64,000 nt of DNA from an uncultured Eubacteriales bacterium (GCA_902492015.1 CABUJR010000004.1:62001-126000), one strand, 5' to 3'; numbered from the stretch's first letter, positions 27,704-37,576 are shown. Notes: generated by a model from the sequence alone, not told the origin. Made by a program: numbers and translations.

Positions 27704-27737
27704 ATCAACAAACCCGTCGCATGACGGGTTTGTTGAT
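27704..27737 (+). terminator. Terminator of the 270-residue cassette gene
   Basis: ATCAACAAACCCGTC pairs perfectly with GACGGGTTTGTTGAT around a GCAT loop, a 15-bp stem, followed by TTATTT. Confidence 0.85.
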
Positions 27738-27833
27738 TTATTTGATAAATTTAATAAAAATTTTAAGAATTGTTTAAATATAATTGAAAATGTGATATAA
27801 GGAATATAGAAAAAGTTTTGAAAGGAGTTTTTT

Positions 27834-28688
27834 ATGAAAATAAAAGAAATTTTAAAACTTGGAGTGAATATTTTAAAAGAAAAAAATATAGAGGAAGCTA
27901 ATTTAAAAGCTAAGATATTACTGTCTGATGTTTTAGATAAAACAAAAGAATATCTTTTAACACATGATGAAGATGAAGTTAATGAAAACGAAAAAAAAGT
28001 TTTTTTAGAGAAAATAGAAAGATTAAAAAATTATGAACCAATTCAATATATTTTAAACCATCAAGAATTTATGGGTATTAATTTTTTTGTTAATGAACAT
28101 GTTTTAATTCCTCAACCAGATACAGAGAATTTAGTTGAAGAAGTACTTCATATAGCTGATAAATTAGATAAAGATGTAAATGAAGAAATTAGAATTCTAG
28201 ATTTATGCACAGGCAGTGGAGCAATAGCTATTTCATTGGCTAAGTTATTAGGAAAAAAGACATTAATTTATGCTTCAGATATAAGTGATGAAGCGCTAAA
28301 AATAGCAGAAGAAAATTCAATGAATAATATGGTTAATGTATATTTCTTTAAGTCTAATTTATTTAGAAAAATTTCTAATCTTTATAAATTTGATATAATT
28401 GTATCAAATCCACCATATATTGAAACAAAAGAATTAGAGTATTTACCTGAAGAAGTAAAAAGAGAGCCAAGACTTGCCTTAGATGGTGGTGAAGATGGAC
28501 TAAAATTTTATAAAGAAATTTCTAAAGAGGCAAAGAAATATTTACTAGAAAATGGATATTTAGCTTTTGAAATTGGGTATAATCAAAGAGAAAGCGTAGA
28601 AAATATTTTAATACAAGAAGGATATAAAAATATTTATTCTAGAAAAGACTTATCTGGAAATGATAGGGTCGTTATAGCACAAAAATAA
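27834..28688 (+). CDS. prmC: Peptide chain release factor N5-glutamine methyltransferase
   Basis: PrmC methylates the glutamine of the GGQ motif in release factors RF1 and RF2. The 284-residue product has the helical N-terminal domain, the SAM-binding motif ILDLCTGSGAIAISLAK at about residue 120, and the catalytic NPPY in IVSNPPYIETKEL. GAAAGGAGTTTTTT precedes the ATG. It heads a compact run with whiA and hemW, 18 bases before whiA. Confidence 0.9.
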   Translation: MKIKEILKLGVNILKEKNIEEANLKAKILLSDVLDKTKEYLLTHDEDEVNENEKKVFLEKIERLKNYEPIQYILNHQEFMGINFFVNEHVLIPQPDTENLVEEVLHIADKLDKDVNEEIRILDLCTGSGAIAISLAKLLGKKTLIYASDISDEALKIAEENSMNNMVNVYFFKSNLFRKISNLYKFDIIVSNPPYIETKELEYLPEEVKREPRLALDGGEDGLKFYKEISKEAKKYLLENGYLAFEIGYNQRESVENILIQEGYKNIYSRKDLSGNDRVVIAQK

Positions 28689-28706
28689 GAATTAGGAGTA
28701 ATAAAT

Positions 28707-29567
28707 ATGTCTTTTTCATCAGAAATAAAAGAAGAATTAAGTAAAGTAAATAATCTTAAAAATAAAGAATTAATAAAAGCAGAATTTTTAGGATATATTT
28801 TAACTGGAAATACAACTAATAGTGAAAATTTTTTGGAATTTATTACAGAAAATGAATTTAATATCGAAAGATTTTATAAAATTCTTTTTAGTTTGGGGAT
28901 TGAATATGAACCTAGTATAAAAGGAAAAGTATTTGTTGCAACTATAGAAAAAAAGGAAAAAGTAACTGATTTAATGCAATTAAGGATTGATGCTGTAGAT
29001 GAAGTAAAAAAAGCGATAGTTAAAGGTAGCTTTTTAGGTGCAGGTTCAATAAATGATCCTAAAAAACAATATCATTTAGAAATAATTTTTCAAGAAAAAA
29101 ATAATGCAGAATATGTTTTAAATTTGTGTAAAAGTTTTAACGTACATTTAAAACTTTTAGAAAATAAGAATAAAACATATTTATATATAAAAGATGCTGA
29201 AGAAATATCAAAATTTTTAGCCTTAATTGGTGCAAGTAAAGCTGTTCTTAATTTAGAAGAAATAAGAATAACAAAAGAAATAAAAAATAATGTAAACAGA
29301 TTAGTTAATTGTGAAACAGCTAATCTTAATAAAATTGTTAATGCTTCAGTTAATCAAATCAATGATATAAAATTAATTATGAATTTGAAAAAGTTTGAAG
29401 AATTACCAGATTATTTAAAAGAAATTGCAATGATTAGACTAGAAAATCCAGACGTAAGTTTGAAAACTTTAGGAGAAATGTTAGAAAATCCTATTGGTAA
29501 ATCTGGAGTAAATCATAGATTACAAAAAATTCATGAAATAGCAGAGGATTTAAGGCAAAGCAAATAA
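28707..29567 (+). CDS. whiA: DNA-binding protein WhiA
   Basis: WhiA joins a LAGLIDADG homing-endonuclease-like fold without nuclease activity to a C-terminal helix-turn-helix; in Bacillota it influences cell division and chromosome segregation. Here the 286-residue protein shows the N-terminal SFSSEIKEELSKVNN, the LAGLIDADG-like AIVKGSFLGAGSINDPKKQY, and the C-terminal NPDVSLKTLGEMLENPIGKS helix-turn-helix with GVNHRL. TAGGAGTAATAAAT precedes the ATG. Confidence 0.9.
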   Translation: MSFSSEIKEELSKVNNLKNKELIKAEFLGYILTGNTTNSENFLEFITENEFNIERFYKILFSLGIEYEPSIKGKVFVATIEKKEKVTDLMQLRIDAVDEVKKAIVKGSFLGAGSINDPKKQYHLEIIFQEKNNAEYVLNLCKSFNVHLKLLENKNKTYLYIKDAEEISKFLALIGASKAVLNLEEIRITKEIKNNVNRLVNCETANLNKIVNASVNQINDIKLIMNLKKFEELPDYLKEIAMIRLENPDVSLKTLGEMLENPIGKSGVNHRLQKIHEIAEDLRQSK

Positions 29568-29606
29568 CATAAAATAAAAATTGAAAAATAAAATTGAGGA
29601 ATAAAA

Positions 29607-30743
29607 ATGGAAAGATTTGGAATTTATATACATATACCTTTTTGTGCGAAAAAATGTAGTTATTGTGATTTTATTTCTTTTTGTTTAGATGAAAAAACAT
29701 GGGAAGAATATACTAATGCATTAGTAAGAGAAATTGAGAATAAAAAAATAGAAAATTCTAAAAAAGTTACAACCATATATATTGGAGGAGGGACTCCATC
29801 ATTAATAGATGAAAAGTATATAGTTAAAATAATTAATGCAATAAGACATAGATTTGAGTTAGAAGATTCAGCAGAAATAACCATTGAAGTAAATCCGGGA
29901 ACTGTGACAGAAAAGAAATTAATTGCTTATAAAAATGTAGGGATCAATAGAATTAGTATAGGGCTACAATCAGCAAAAGATAGAATTTTAAAATTAATTG
30001 GACGAATTCATGATTATAAAACTTTTTTAGGAACTTATAATTTAGCAAAAAATATTGGATTTGACAATATAAATGTTGATTTAATGTTTGCAATTCCTAC
30101 TCAAACAAAAGATGAATTATTAAATACTTTAAATAAAGTAATTGATTTAAAACCAAATCATATTTCTTTATATTCGCTGATTGTTGAAGAAAATACCGAA
30201 ATAAAGAAAGCTTTAGAAATTGGAAAATTGCAATATGTTGATGATAAAATTGAAAGAGAAATGTACTGGAAATCTAAAAAAATATTAGAGAAAAATGGTT
30301 ATTTTCATTATGAAATTTCTAATTTTGCTAAAAAAAGCTTCGAATCTAAACATAACATGGATTGCTGGAATCAAGAAGAGTATATTGGTTTTGGAATTGC
30401 TGCACATTCTTATATAAATAATAAAAGATTTTCCAATATTTATAATTTAGAAGAATATATAAAAAATATAAATAATGGAGATTTTGAAAAAAATGTAGAA
30501 CTTCATGAAGAACAAACTAAACAAGATAAGATGAAAGAATATATGATGATAGGACTAAGAAAAATAGAAGGGATTAGTATATCAGAATTTGAAAGAAGGT
30601 TTAGAATTTCACCATTATTCTATTTTAGATTCGAAATAGATAAATTAGTAAAAGAAGATTTGTTAGAAGTGGATTTAGATTATATAAAGCTTACAAAAAA
30701 AGGTCTAGATTTCGCAAATATAGTTTTTGAAGAATTTATATAA
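29607..30743 (+). CDS. hemW: Radical SAM HemW-family protein
   Basis: HemW-type proteins resemble coproporphyrinogen III dehydrogenase but act as heme chaperones. The 378-residue protein begins YIHIPFCAKKCSYCDF with the CxxxCxxC cluster motif, followed by YIGGGTPSLID and ITIEVNPGTVTEKKL. The extra cysteine of true HemN (CxxxCxxCxC) is absent: the residue after CDF is Ile, which favours HemW. TTGAGGAATAAAA precedes the ATG. Confidence 0.88.
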   Translation: MERFGIYIHIPFCAKKCSYCDFISFCLDEKTWEEYTNALVREIENKKIENSKKVTTIYIGGGTPSLIDEKYIVKIINAIRHRFELEDSAEITIEVNPGTVTEKKLIAYKNVGINRISIGLQSAKDRILKLIGRIHDYKTFLGTYNLAKNIGFDNINVDLMFAIPTQTKDELLNTLNKVIDLKPNHISLYSLIVEENTEIKKALEIGKLQYVDDKIEREMYWKSKKILEKNGYFHYEISNFAKKSFESKHNMDCWNQEEYIGFGIAAHSYINNKRFSNIYNLEEYIKNINNGDFEKNVELHEEQTKQDKMKEYMMIGLRKIEGISISEFERRFRISPLFYFRFEIDKLVKEDLLEVDLDYIKLTKKGLDFANIVFEEFI

Positions 30744-30852
30744 TAAACTTTTATAAATAAGATAATTTTGTAAATATATAATAAACTACTATTTATAATA
30801 CGATTTTAGATTTATATAATAGTTTTATAAAGAATAATTTATAAGATATTTT

Positions 30853-30890
30853 AAATATATGAATTTTAATATAAATTCATATATTTTTTG
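30853..30890 (+). terminator. Terminator after hemW
   Basis: AAATATATGAATTT pairs perfectly with AAATTCATATATTT (14 bp) and continues into TTT, closing the prmC-whiA-hemW run. Confidence 0.75.
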
Positions 30891-30967
30891 CCTAAACTGC
30901 TAATATAGAAGTTTCTAAGCTTATCATTATTATGGATAAAAATAAATAAAATAAATTAAATTTTCTA

Positions 30968-31024
30968 TTGACAAACAAGTAATAAAGTTATATTATATTA
31001 GCAGTCAAACAACAAGTTTGCTAA
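30968..31024 (+). promoter_or_regulatory. Heat-shock promoter with CIRCE operator
   Basis: TTGACA (30968) and TATTAT (30991) are separated by 17 bases. TTAGCAGTC-N9-GTTTGCTAA at 30998-31024 is a CIRCE element, the HrcA binding site (consensus TTAGCACTC-N9-GAGTGCTAA) with three deviations near the spacer. It lies just after the -10, so HrcA binding would block transcription of hrcA-grpE-dnaK-dnaJ. Confidence 0.85.
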
Positions 31025-31038
31025 AAGAGGTGTAGAAA

Positions 31039-32064
31039 ATGTCAGAAGAACTAGACAAGCGAAAGAAAAAAATATTACAAGCTATTATAGAAGAATATAT
31101 AGACACTGCTGAACCAGTAAGTTCAGGTAACTTAGTAAAGGCTTTGGAAGTAAGTAGTGCAACAATAAGAAATGAAATGGCAGAGCTTGAAAAAATAGGT
31201 TATCTTGAAAAACCACACACTTCAGCAGGCAGGGTACCATCACAAAAGGGTTACAGATATTATGTAGATGAGTTAATAAGAGATGATAAAATAAATAAAA
31301 AAGAAATGGAGTTAATTAAACAAAGATTAGAAACTAAAGTAAATGCTTTAGAGGATCTAACAAAGATAGCAACAACAACTTTATCTGAAATAACTCATTA
31401 TACAACAATAACAATAACCCCAGATGTTCATAATCATACAATAATAGATATAAAATTCGTATTATTAGGTAGTAGAGTTTTAATGGCTGTAATTCTTACT
31501 GATTCAGGAATTATCAGAGAATCTATTATAAAATTTGATGAAGATATTGTTCAAGAACAGGTTGATGATTTAACATATATATTTAGAAATAAATTAGTTG
31601 GAAAACCTTTAGAAGTAATGAATTCTCCATTAGAAGAATTTATTATGAAAGAAATGAAAACAGGAATAAATATAATCAAAAAGGTTATTGAAGAGATAAA
31701 TAAAATTATATTAGATTCACAATCTATTTATTTGGATGGTGCAAATAAAGTTGTTGATATGCCAGAATTTAAAAAAGTTGATGTTGCAAAAGAATTTTTA
31801 AATGTATTAGATGCTAAAAATTTAGTTGCAGATGTATTAAATACTGGTGTTGCTGACAATATAAACATATATATTGGTGAAGAAACAGAAAAAGAAGAAT
31901 TGAAGAACTTTAGTATAGTAACTTTTAATCATTTATTAGAAGATAAAGATATAGGAACTATTGGAATTATAGGGCCAACTAGAATGGACTATTCTAAAGT
32001 AATTTCAGTTATGAAATATATAAGTAAAAAATTAAATGAAGACTTCAAAAAAGGAAAATTTTAA
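31039..32064 (+). CDS. hrcA: Heat-inducible transcription repressor HrcA
   Basis: HrcA represses the dnaK operon by binding CIRCE and is kept active by GroEL. The 341-residue product has the N-terminal winged helix (RKKKILQAIIEEYIDTAEPV, then SSATIRNEMAELEKIGYLEKPHTSAGR with the recognition helix), a central GAF-like part, and the C-terminal IGTIGIIGPTRMDYSKVI block. AAGAGGTGTAGAAA precedes the ATG. It is the first gene after the CIRCE. Confidence 0.92.
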   Translation: MSEELDKRKKKILQAIIEEYIDTAEPVSSGNLVKALEVSSATIRNEMAELEKIGYLEKPHTSAGRVPSQKGYRYYVDELIRDDKINKKEMELIKQRLETKVNALEDLTKIATTTLSEITHYTTITITPDVHNHTIIDIKFVLLGSRVLMAVILTDSGIIRESIIKFDEDIVQEQVDDLTYIFRNKLVGKPLEVMNSPLEEFIMKEMKTGINIIKKVIEEINKIILDSQSIYLDGANKVVDMPEFKKVDVAKEFLNVLDAKNLVADVLNTGVADNINIYIGEETEKEELKNFSIVTFNHLLEDKDIGTIGIIGPTRMDYSKVISVMKYISKKLNEDFKKGKF

Positions 32065-32081
32065 GAAAGTGAGGAATTGTT

Positions 32082-32627
32082 TTGGGAAGCGAAGAAAAAG
32101 ATTTAAAAGAAGAAACAAAAAATGTTAAACAAGAAGTAAAAAATGAACAACAGGAAAAAAACGAAGAAGTAAAAGTTGAAACTGAAGTTTCAACAACGAG
32201 TAAAGAAAATAGTGAATATGAAGAACTAAATGACAGATATAAAAGATTATTAGCAGAATTTGAAAATTACAAAAAAAGAAGTCAAAAAGAAAAAGAAAAT
32301 ATTTATGGAATGATTACAGGAGATGTTGTTGCAACAATGCTTCCAATAATGGATAATCTAGAGAAAGCTGCAGAAGCTAAAACAGATGATGTGCAATATC
32401 AAGAAGGTATTAAATTAGTTGCAAGACAATTCCAAGATGCTTTAAAAAGATTAGGACTAGAAGAGATTGAAACTTTAGGAAAAAGATTTGATCCAGAGTT
32501 TCATGAAGCAGTAAGTCATATTGAAGATGAAACAAAAGGAGAACAAGAAATTGTTCAAGAATATAGAAAAGGTTATAAAATTGGTAACAAAGTAGTAAGA
32601 CATTCTATGGTAATTGTTGCTAATTAA
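32082..32627 (+). CDS. grpE: Nucleotide exchange factor GrpE
   Basis: GrpE releases ADP from DnaK. The 181-residue protein has the acidic, poorly ordered N-terminus, the long dimer helix with the family motif YKRLLAEFENYKKRSQKEKE, and the C-terminal beta domain (FDPEFHEAVSHI, GYKIGNKVVRHSMVIV). The start is TTG, 6 bases after GTGAGGA; no ATG fits. It lies 17 bases after hrcA. Confidence 0.92.
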   Translation: MGSEEKDLKEETKNVKQEVKNEQQEKNEEVKVETEVSTTSKENSEYEELNDRYKRLLAEFENYKKRSQKEKENIYGMITGDVVATMLPIMDNLEKAAEAKTDDVQYQEGIKLVARQFQDALKRLGLEEIETLGKRFDPEFHEAVSHIEDETKGEQEIVQEYRKGYKIGNKVVRHSMVIVAN

Positions 32628-32742
32628 AAATAGTTAATAATAATAAATTATTATAAATCAAACTAAAGAGAAAAGGATTACAAGATAATTCAAAATAAAA
32701 ATAAAAATTAGTTTTTAGAAAATAAAGGGAGGAATTTTCAAA

Positions 32743-34593
32743 ATGGGAAAAATTATTGGTATTGACTTAGGTACAACAAATTCTTGCGTTTCTGTAATGG
32801 AAGGTGGAGAAGCAGTTGTAATACCTAATGCAGAAGGAAACAGAACAACACCATCAGTAGTAGCTTTCTCAAAAAACGGAGAAAGATTAGTAGGGCAAAT
32901 TGCTAAACGTCAAGCAGTTACAAACCCAGAAAATACTGTTATTTCTATAAAAAGAAAGATGGGAACAAATGAAAAAGTAAAAATAGAAGGAGATGAATTT
33001 TCTCCACAAGAAATATCAGCAATGATATTACAAAAATTAAAAGCAGATGCTGAAAATTATTTAGGAACATCAGTTACACAAGCTGTTATAACAGTTCCTG
33101 CATATTTTAGCGATAGCCAAAGACAAGCAACAAAAGATGCTGGTAAAATAGCTGGACTAGAAGTTTTAAGAATCATAAACGAACCAACTGCAGCAGCTTT
33201 AGCTTATGGTATGGATAAAGAAGATCAAGATCAAAAAATTATGATATATGACTTAGGTGGAGGAACTTTTGATGTTTCTATACTAGATATAGGAGATGGA
33301 GTTTTTGAAGTTTTATCAACAAATGGTAATACACACCTAGGAGGAGATGATTTTGATGAAGCTATTATTAATTATTTAGTAAGTGAATTCAAAAAATCAG
33401 ATGGTATTGATTTAAAAACAGATAAAATGGCAATGCAAAGATTAAAAGAAGCTGCTGAAAAAGCTAAAATAGAGCTTTCAGGAATGCAACAAACACAAAT
33501 CAATTTACCATTCATAACAGCAGATAGTACAGGACCAAAACACTTAGATATTAATTTAACAAGAGCTAAATTTGAAGAATTAATTGGAAAATTAGTTGAA
33601 GAAACAAGAGTACCAGTTGAGCAAGCAATGAAAGATGCTGGAATAACAGCAGATCAAATTCATAAAGTTTTATTAGTTGGTGGTTCAACAAGAGTTCCAT
33701 TAGTTCAAGACATGGTTAAAAAGATAACAGGAAAAGAACCAGATAAAGGAATAAACCCTGATGAATGTGTTGCTATTGGTGCAGCTATTCAAGGCGGTGT
33801 TTTATCAGGAGATGTTAAAGACTTAGTATTATTAGATGTAACACCATTATCATTAGGTATTGAAACTTATGGTGGAGTATTTACAAAATTAATTGAAAGA
33901 AATACAACAATACCAACTAAAAAATCACAAGTATTCTCAACAGCAGGAGATGGTCAAACATCTGTTGAGGTTCACGTTTTACAAGGTGAAAGAGAAATGG
34001 CAGCATATAATAAAACTTTAGGAAGATTCCAATTAACAGGAATACCACCAGCACCAAGAGGAGTTCCTCAAATTGAAGTAACTTTTGATATAGATGCTAA
34101 TGGTATAGTTCACGTTTCTGCAAAAGATCAAGCTACTGGAAATGAACAAAAAGTTTCAATTACAGCAAGTACAAATCTTTCAGAAGATGATATTAATCAA
34201 GCTATCAAAGATGCTGAAGCACATGCTGCTGAAGATAAAAAGAGAAAAGAAGAAATTGAAGTTAGAAATAATGCAGAAAGTTTAGTATATAATAGCCAAA
34301 AAACTTTAGATGAATTAGGAGATAAAGTTAGTGGTGAAGAAAAAGCTAAAGTTGAAGCTGAAGTTGATAATGTTAAAAAAGCTTTAGAAGGAACAAATGT
34401 AGATGAAATAAAAGATGCTACAGAAAAATTAACTAAAGTATTTTATGAATTATCTGAAAAATTATATTCAGCACAAGCTTCTCAAGCTCAAGCTTCTACA
34501 GAAGGAGCAGCAAATAGTGATGAAGCTAAAGAAGGAACAGTTTATGATGCTGATTATAAAGTTGAAGATGATGGAAATGATGATAATAAATAA
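32743..34593 (+). CDS. dnaK: Chaperone DnaK (Hsp70)
   Basis: DnaK is the main ATP-dependent Hsp70 chaperone. The 616-residue protein shows the phosphate loop IIGIDLGTTNSCVSVMEGG, the second signature MIYDLGGGTFDVSIL, the connect region VLLVGGSTRVPLVQ, the linker DLVLLDVTPLSLGIE, and a substrate domain with a disordered acidic tail. GGGAGGAATTTTCAAA precedes the ATG. Its codon use is the most biased of the window, as expected for a highly expressed gene, and it avoids all CGN codons except CGT. Confidence 0.95.
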   Translation: MGKIIGIDLGTTNSCVSVMEGGEAVVIPNAEGNRTTPSVVAFSKNGERLVGQIAKRQAVTNPENTVISIKRKMGTNEKVKIEGDEFSPQEISAMILQKLKADAENYLGTSVTQAVITVPAYFSDSQRQATKDAGKIAGLEVLRIINEPTAAALAYGMDKEDQDQKIMIYDLGGGTFDVSILDIGDGVFEVLSTNGNTHLGGDDFDEAIINYLVSEFKKSDGIDLKTDKMAMQRLKEAAEKAKIELSGMQQTQINLPFITADSTGPKHLDINLTRAKFEELIGKLVEETRVPVEQAMKDAGITADQIHKVLLVGGSTRVPLVQDMVKKITGKEPDKGINPDECVAIGAAIQGGVLSGDVKDLVLLDVTPLSLGIETYGGVFTKLIERNTTIPTKKSQVFSTAGDGQTSVEVHVLQGEREMAAYNKTLGRFQLTGIPPAPRGVPQIEVTFDIDANGIVHVSAKDQATGNEQKVSITASTNLSEDDINQAIKDAEAHAAEDKKRKEEIEVRNNAESLVYNSQKTLDELGDKVSGEEKAKVEAEVDNVKKALEGTNVDEIKDATEKLTKVFYELSEKLYSAQASQAQASTEGAANSDEAKEGTVYDADYKVEDDGNDDNK

Positions 34594-34655
34594 TTAAGAT
34601 TTATTAATGTAAAATAACGAATTTTACTAAAGTGAATAAATATAATGGTTATAAG

Positions 34656-34684
34656 AGAGGTCAGAAAATTTTTCTCTGGCCTCT
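34656..34684 (+). promoter_or_regulatory. Hairpin between dnaK and the MazG-like gene
   Basis: AGAGGTCAGA pairs with TCTGGCCTCT (one G-U pair), a 10-bp stem without a downstream T run. It may be a processing or attenuation site that lowers expression of the distal genes, or a weak terminator. Confidence 0.5.
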
Positions 34685-34714
34685 ATATAGCTATTATATT
34701 AAGGAGTAATTTAT

Positions 34715-35074
34715 ATGGAAAAAGATTTAAAAATATCTGAACTAAAAGAAATGCAACTTAAACTTTATGAGTTAAATAAAGAAAAATGGAATGACATGGA
34801 TCCTAACCATGCAAAAGATCATATATTATATATGGTAGAAGAAATAGGTGAGTGTATTTCAATAATAAAAAAGAAAAAAATAGATAATGTAATGAACGAC
34901 CAGCACATAAGAAATAGATTTATTGAAGAATTAAGTGATGTATTAATGTATTATATTGAGGTGCTAAACAGATTAGATATATCAGCAGAAGAATTTACAA
35001 AAATATATTTAGAAAAATATAATACAAATATGAAAAGAAATTATGAAGAAGAAAATAAGAAAAAATATGTATAG
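34715..35074 (+). CDS. MazG-like nucleotide pyrophosphohydrolase
   Basis: The 119-residue product is all helical and carries the all-alpha NTP pyrophosphatase metal site: EEIGECISI in one helix and EELSDVLMYYIEVL in the next (E-xx-E ... E-xx-D). Such enzymes clear abnormal nucleotides. The family relation is clear, but the substrate is not. Its place between dnaK and dnaJ is unusual and suggests co-induction by heat, if the upstream hairpin allows readthrough. AAGGAGTAATTTAT precedes the ATG. Confidence 0.7.
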   Translation: MEKDLKISELKEMQLKLYELNKEKWNDMDPNHAKDHILYMVEEIGECISIIKKKKIDNVMNDQHIRNRFIEELSDVLMYYIEVLNRLDISAEEFTKIYLEKYNTNMKRNYEEENKKKYV

Positions 35075-35097
35075 AACTTGGAGGGAAATTAAAGAAA

Positions 35098-36252
35098 ATG
35101 GCAGAAAAACGTGATTATTATGAGGTATTAGGAGTTGAAAGAAATGCTACTGATGAAGAATTAAAAAAAGCTTATAGAAAACTTGCAAAAAAATATCATC
35201 CTGACGCAAATCCTGATAATAAAGCAGAAGCAGAAAAGAAATTTAAAGAAGTTAATGAAGCTTATGAAACTCTTTCAGATAAACAAAAAAGACAGATGTA
35301 TGACCAATTTGGATTTAATGGACCACAAGGCTTTGGTGGAGGCCAAGGAGGATACTATTCTTATGGTTCTGGATTTGACGGATTTGGAGGATTTTCAGAT
35401 TTTGGAGATTTCGGTGATTTAGGAGATATATTTTCATCATTTTTTGGTGGAGGATCTTCAAGAACTAGAACTTCTAATGGAGTAAGAAAAGGTGCAGATT
35501 TGAAAGTTAATTTGGATATTACTTTTGAGGAAGCGTATTCTGGAGTTGAAAAAGAAATCGGCATAAATAGGAATGAAAAATGTTCTTCTTGTAATGGAAC
35601 AGGAGCAAGAAGAGGTACAACAGTAGATAAATGTTCTGTATGTAATGGAACAGGAAAAATAAGACAAGTAGTTACAACACCTTTTGGTCAAATGTCTACA
35701 CAAAAGGTTTGTAGTCAATGTGGTGGATCTGGTAAAGTAATAAAAGAGCCTTGTCCAGATTGCAAAGGAAAAGGTATTATTAAAAAATCTGTAAAATTAA
35801 AAGTAAAAATTCCTGAAGGAATTGATGAAGGTCAAACAATAGTATTAAAAGGCGAAGGAGAAGTTGGTGCTAATGGCGGACCAAATGGAGATTTATATAT
35901 AGTAATTCATATAAAAAGACATAGTATATTTACTAGAAAAGCTGAACATGTACTTTGTGATGTACCTATTACTTTTACAGCAGCAGCTCTAGGAGCAGAA
36001 CTTGATATTCCTATGGTAGATGGAAGTAAAGAAAAATTTAGAATTCCAGAAGGAACTCAAACAGGAACTAAATTTACTATAAAAAATAAAGGATTTAAGA
36101 GTGTTAACGGAAATTGGAGAGGAGATTTTGTATTTACTGTTATAGTTCAAACTCCAAAGAGATTAACTAGGGAACAAAGAGATTTATTAACAGAACTTGC
36201 AAAAACTATGAATGAACAACCACCAATTAAAAAAAGAGGAATTTTTGGATAA
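35098..36252 (+). CDS. dnaJ: Chaperone DnaJ (Hsp40)
   Basis: DnaJ delivers substrates to DnaK and stimulates its ATPase. The 384-residue protein has the J domain with the HPD tripeptide (KKYHPDANPDN), a Gly/Phe-rich linker at about residues 75-120, four zinc-binding repeats (CSSCNGTG, CSVCNGTG, CSQCGGSG, CPDCKGKG), and the C-terminal peptide-binding domains. GGAGGGAAATTAAAGAA precedes the ATG. It closes the heat-shock operon. Confidence 0.95.
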   Translation: MAEKRDYYEVLGVERNATDEELKKAYRKLAKKYHPDANPDNKAEAEKKFKEVNEAYETLSDKQKRQMYDQFGFNGPQGFGGGQGGYYSYGSGFDGFGGFSDFGDFGDLGDIFSSFFGGGSSRTRTSNGVRKGADLKVNLDITFEEAYSGVEKEIGINRNEKCSSCNGTGARRGTTVDKCSVCNGTGKIRQVVTTPFGQMSTQKVCSQCGGSGKVIKEPCPDCKGKGIIKKSVKLKVKIPEGIDEGQTIVLKGEGEVGANGGPNGDLYIVIHIKRHSIFTRKAEHVLCDVPITFTAAALGAELDIPMVDGSKEKFRIPEGTQTGTKFTIKNKGFKSVNGNWRGDFVFTVIVQTPKRLTREQRDLLTELAKTMNEQPPIKKRGIFG

Positions 36253-36259
36253 GATTTTT

Positions 36260-36317
36260 AAGCTAATTAATTTATTGAAGTAAATTTGATAAAACTTCAA
36301 AAATTAGTTAGCTTTTT
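36260..36317 (+). terminator. Terminator of the heat-shock operon
   Basis: AAGCTAATTAATTT pairs with AAATTAGTTAGCTT (one G-U pair), with an inner GAAGT/ACTTC stem, and ends in five T residues, just after dnaJ. Confidence 0.8.
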
Positions 36318-36393
36318 ATATATTTATATCTTGTATAGATGTTTTCAAAATGATAGAATAATACAAACATATATTTGATGGTAGAGGTTTTTT

Positions 36394-37563
36394 ATGGATA
36401 GAGAAAGAGAATATGCCTTAGTATTAGCAGGTGGCGGAACTAAAGGAGCATATCAAGTAGGAGTGTGGCAAGCCTTAAAAAAATTAAATATAAATGTAAA
36501 AGCAATTACAGGAGCTTCTATTGGAGCTTTAAATGGTGCTTTAATTTTACAAGATAATTTTGAAAAAATGTTAGAATTATATGGAAGTGTTGAGATAAAA
36601 GATATAATAAATATTACAGGTGAATTATCAAATGGTGACAATTTATTTGATATAAAAAATATAAGAAAACTTTTGTCTAAATTTATAAGAAATAAAGGAT
36701 TTGGAAATGAACCTTTAAAAGAATTAATAAATAAGTATATAGATATTAATAAAATTTATGAGTCTGATATAGATTTTGGATTAATAACATATTCTGCACA
36801 AAATAAAGTTCCATTACAATTATTTAAAAACGAAATACCTAAAAATGAAATGGTAGATTTTTTACTTGCTAGTGCATGTTTTCCTATTTATAAAGCACAA
36901 AAAGTTGGTCAAATGGAATTAGTTGATGGTGGAATGTATGATAACATACCAATAAATATGCTTATTGAAAAAGGATATAAGAATATAATTGTGGCAGATA
37001 TAAAAGGTCCTGGAGCAAATAGGAAAATTATTGATAAACATGTATATTTAAAAATAATATCACCAAGAGGAAATATAGGAGGCACTTTTGAATTTAATAA
37101 ACAGAAAATAAAAAATAATATAATACTTGGTTATTTAGATACAATGAAAGCTTTTAATGAAATACAAGGACATAGATATTATTTCAAAGCAGAAGAATTT
37201 AACAAAATGCTTGAAGTATTTAATCTTCAAACAATTTATGGATTAGAGTCAGCTGCCAAAATATATGGTCTTAACATATATCATGCATATAATATGCAAG
37301 AATTTTTAGAATTATTATATAAAAAACATAAAAAAACTCAAGAAAAATATGAAATTATAAAAGATGATTTAATAAAAAAACATATAAAGAATTGGAAGAA
37401 AAACTTAGAAAGTATTTTTGAAAATGAATATTCAATTTGTTTGGCAACAGATTTATATTTAGAAAGACCATTTTCAAAGAAAATTAGATATGCTAAAAAG
37501 TTTTTAAAAAGTTATATAGAATCAGTAGAAGCTTTAATAGAGCTAGAAGATTATTTTAAATAA
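36394..37563 (+). CDS. Patatin-like phospholipase family protein
   Basis: The 389-residue product has the complete patatin catalytic set: the glycine-rich oxyanion loop LAGGGTKGAYQVGVW, the nucleophile GASIG (ITGASIGALNGAL), and the catalytic Asp in LVDGGMYDNIPI. These enzymes are serine lipid hydrolases of RssA type. The C-terminal 130 residues are helical and extra to the core. There is no signal peptide, so it acts in the cytosol or at the inner membrane face. The stop lies 13 bases before the recD2 start, so the two are probably co-transcribed. Confidence 0.85.
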   Translation: MDREREYALVLAGGGTKGAYQVGVWQALKKLNINVKAITGASIGALNGALILQDNFEKMLELYGSVEIKDIINITGELSNGDNLFDIKNIRKLLSKFIRNKGFGNEPLKELINKYIDINKIYESDIDFGLITYSAQNKVPLQLFKNEIPKNEMVDFLLASACFPIYKAQKVGQMELVDGGMYDNIPINMLIEKGYKNIIVADIKGPGANRKIIDKHVYLKIISPRGNIGGTFEFNKQKIKNNIILGYLDTMKAFNEIQGHRYYFKAEEFNKMLEVFNLQTIYGLESAAKIYGLNIYHAYNMQEFLELLYKKHKKTQEKYEIIKDDLIKKHIKNWKKNLESIFENEYSICLATDLYLERPFSKKIRYAKKFLKSYIESVEALIELEDYFK

Positions 37564-37576
37564 ATTGGAGAAAAAG

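Noticed and set aside
27058..27711. Long open frame on the minus strand opposite the 26854 cassette gene
   Set aside because: It is a composition shadow: no ribosome site, no sensible domain, and the plus-strand gene has promoter, ribosome site and terminator.
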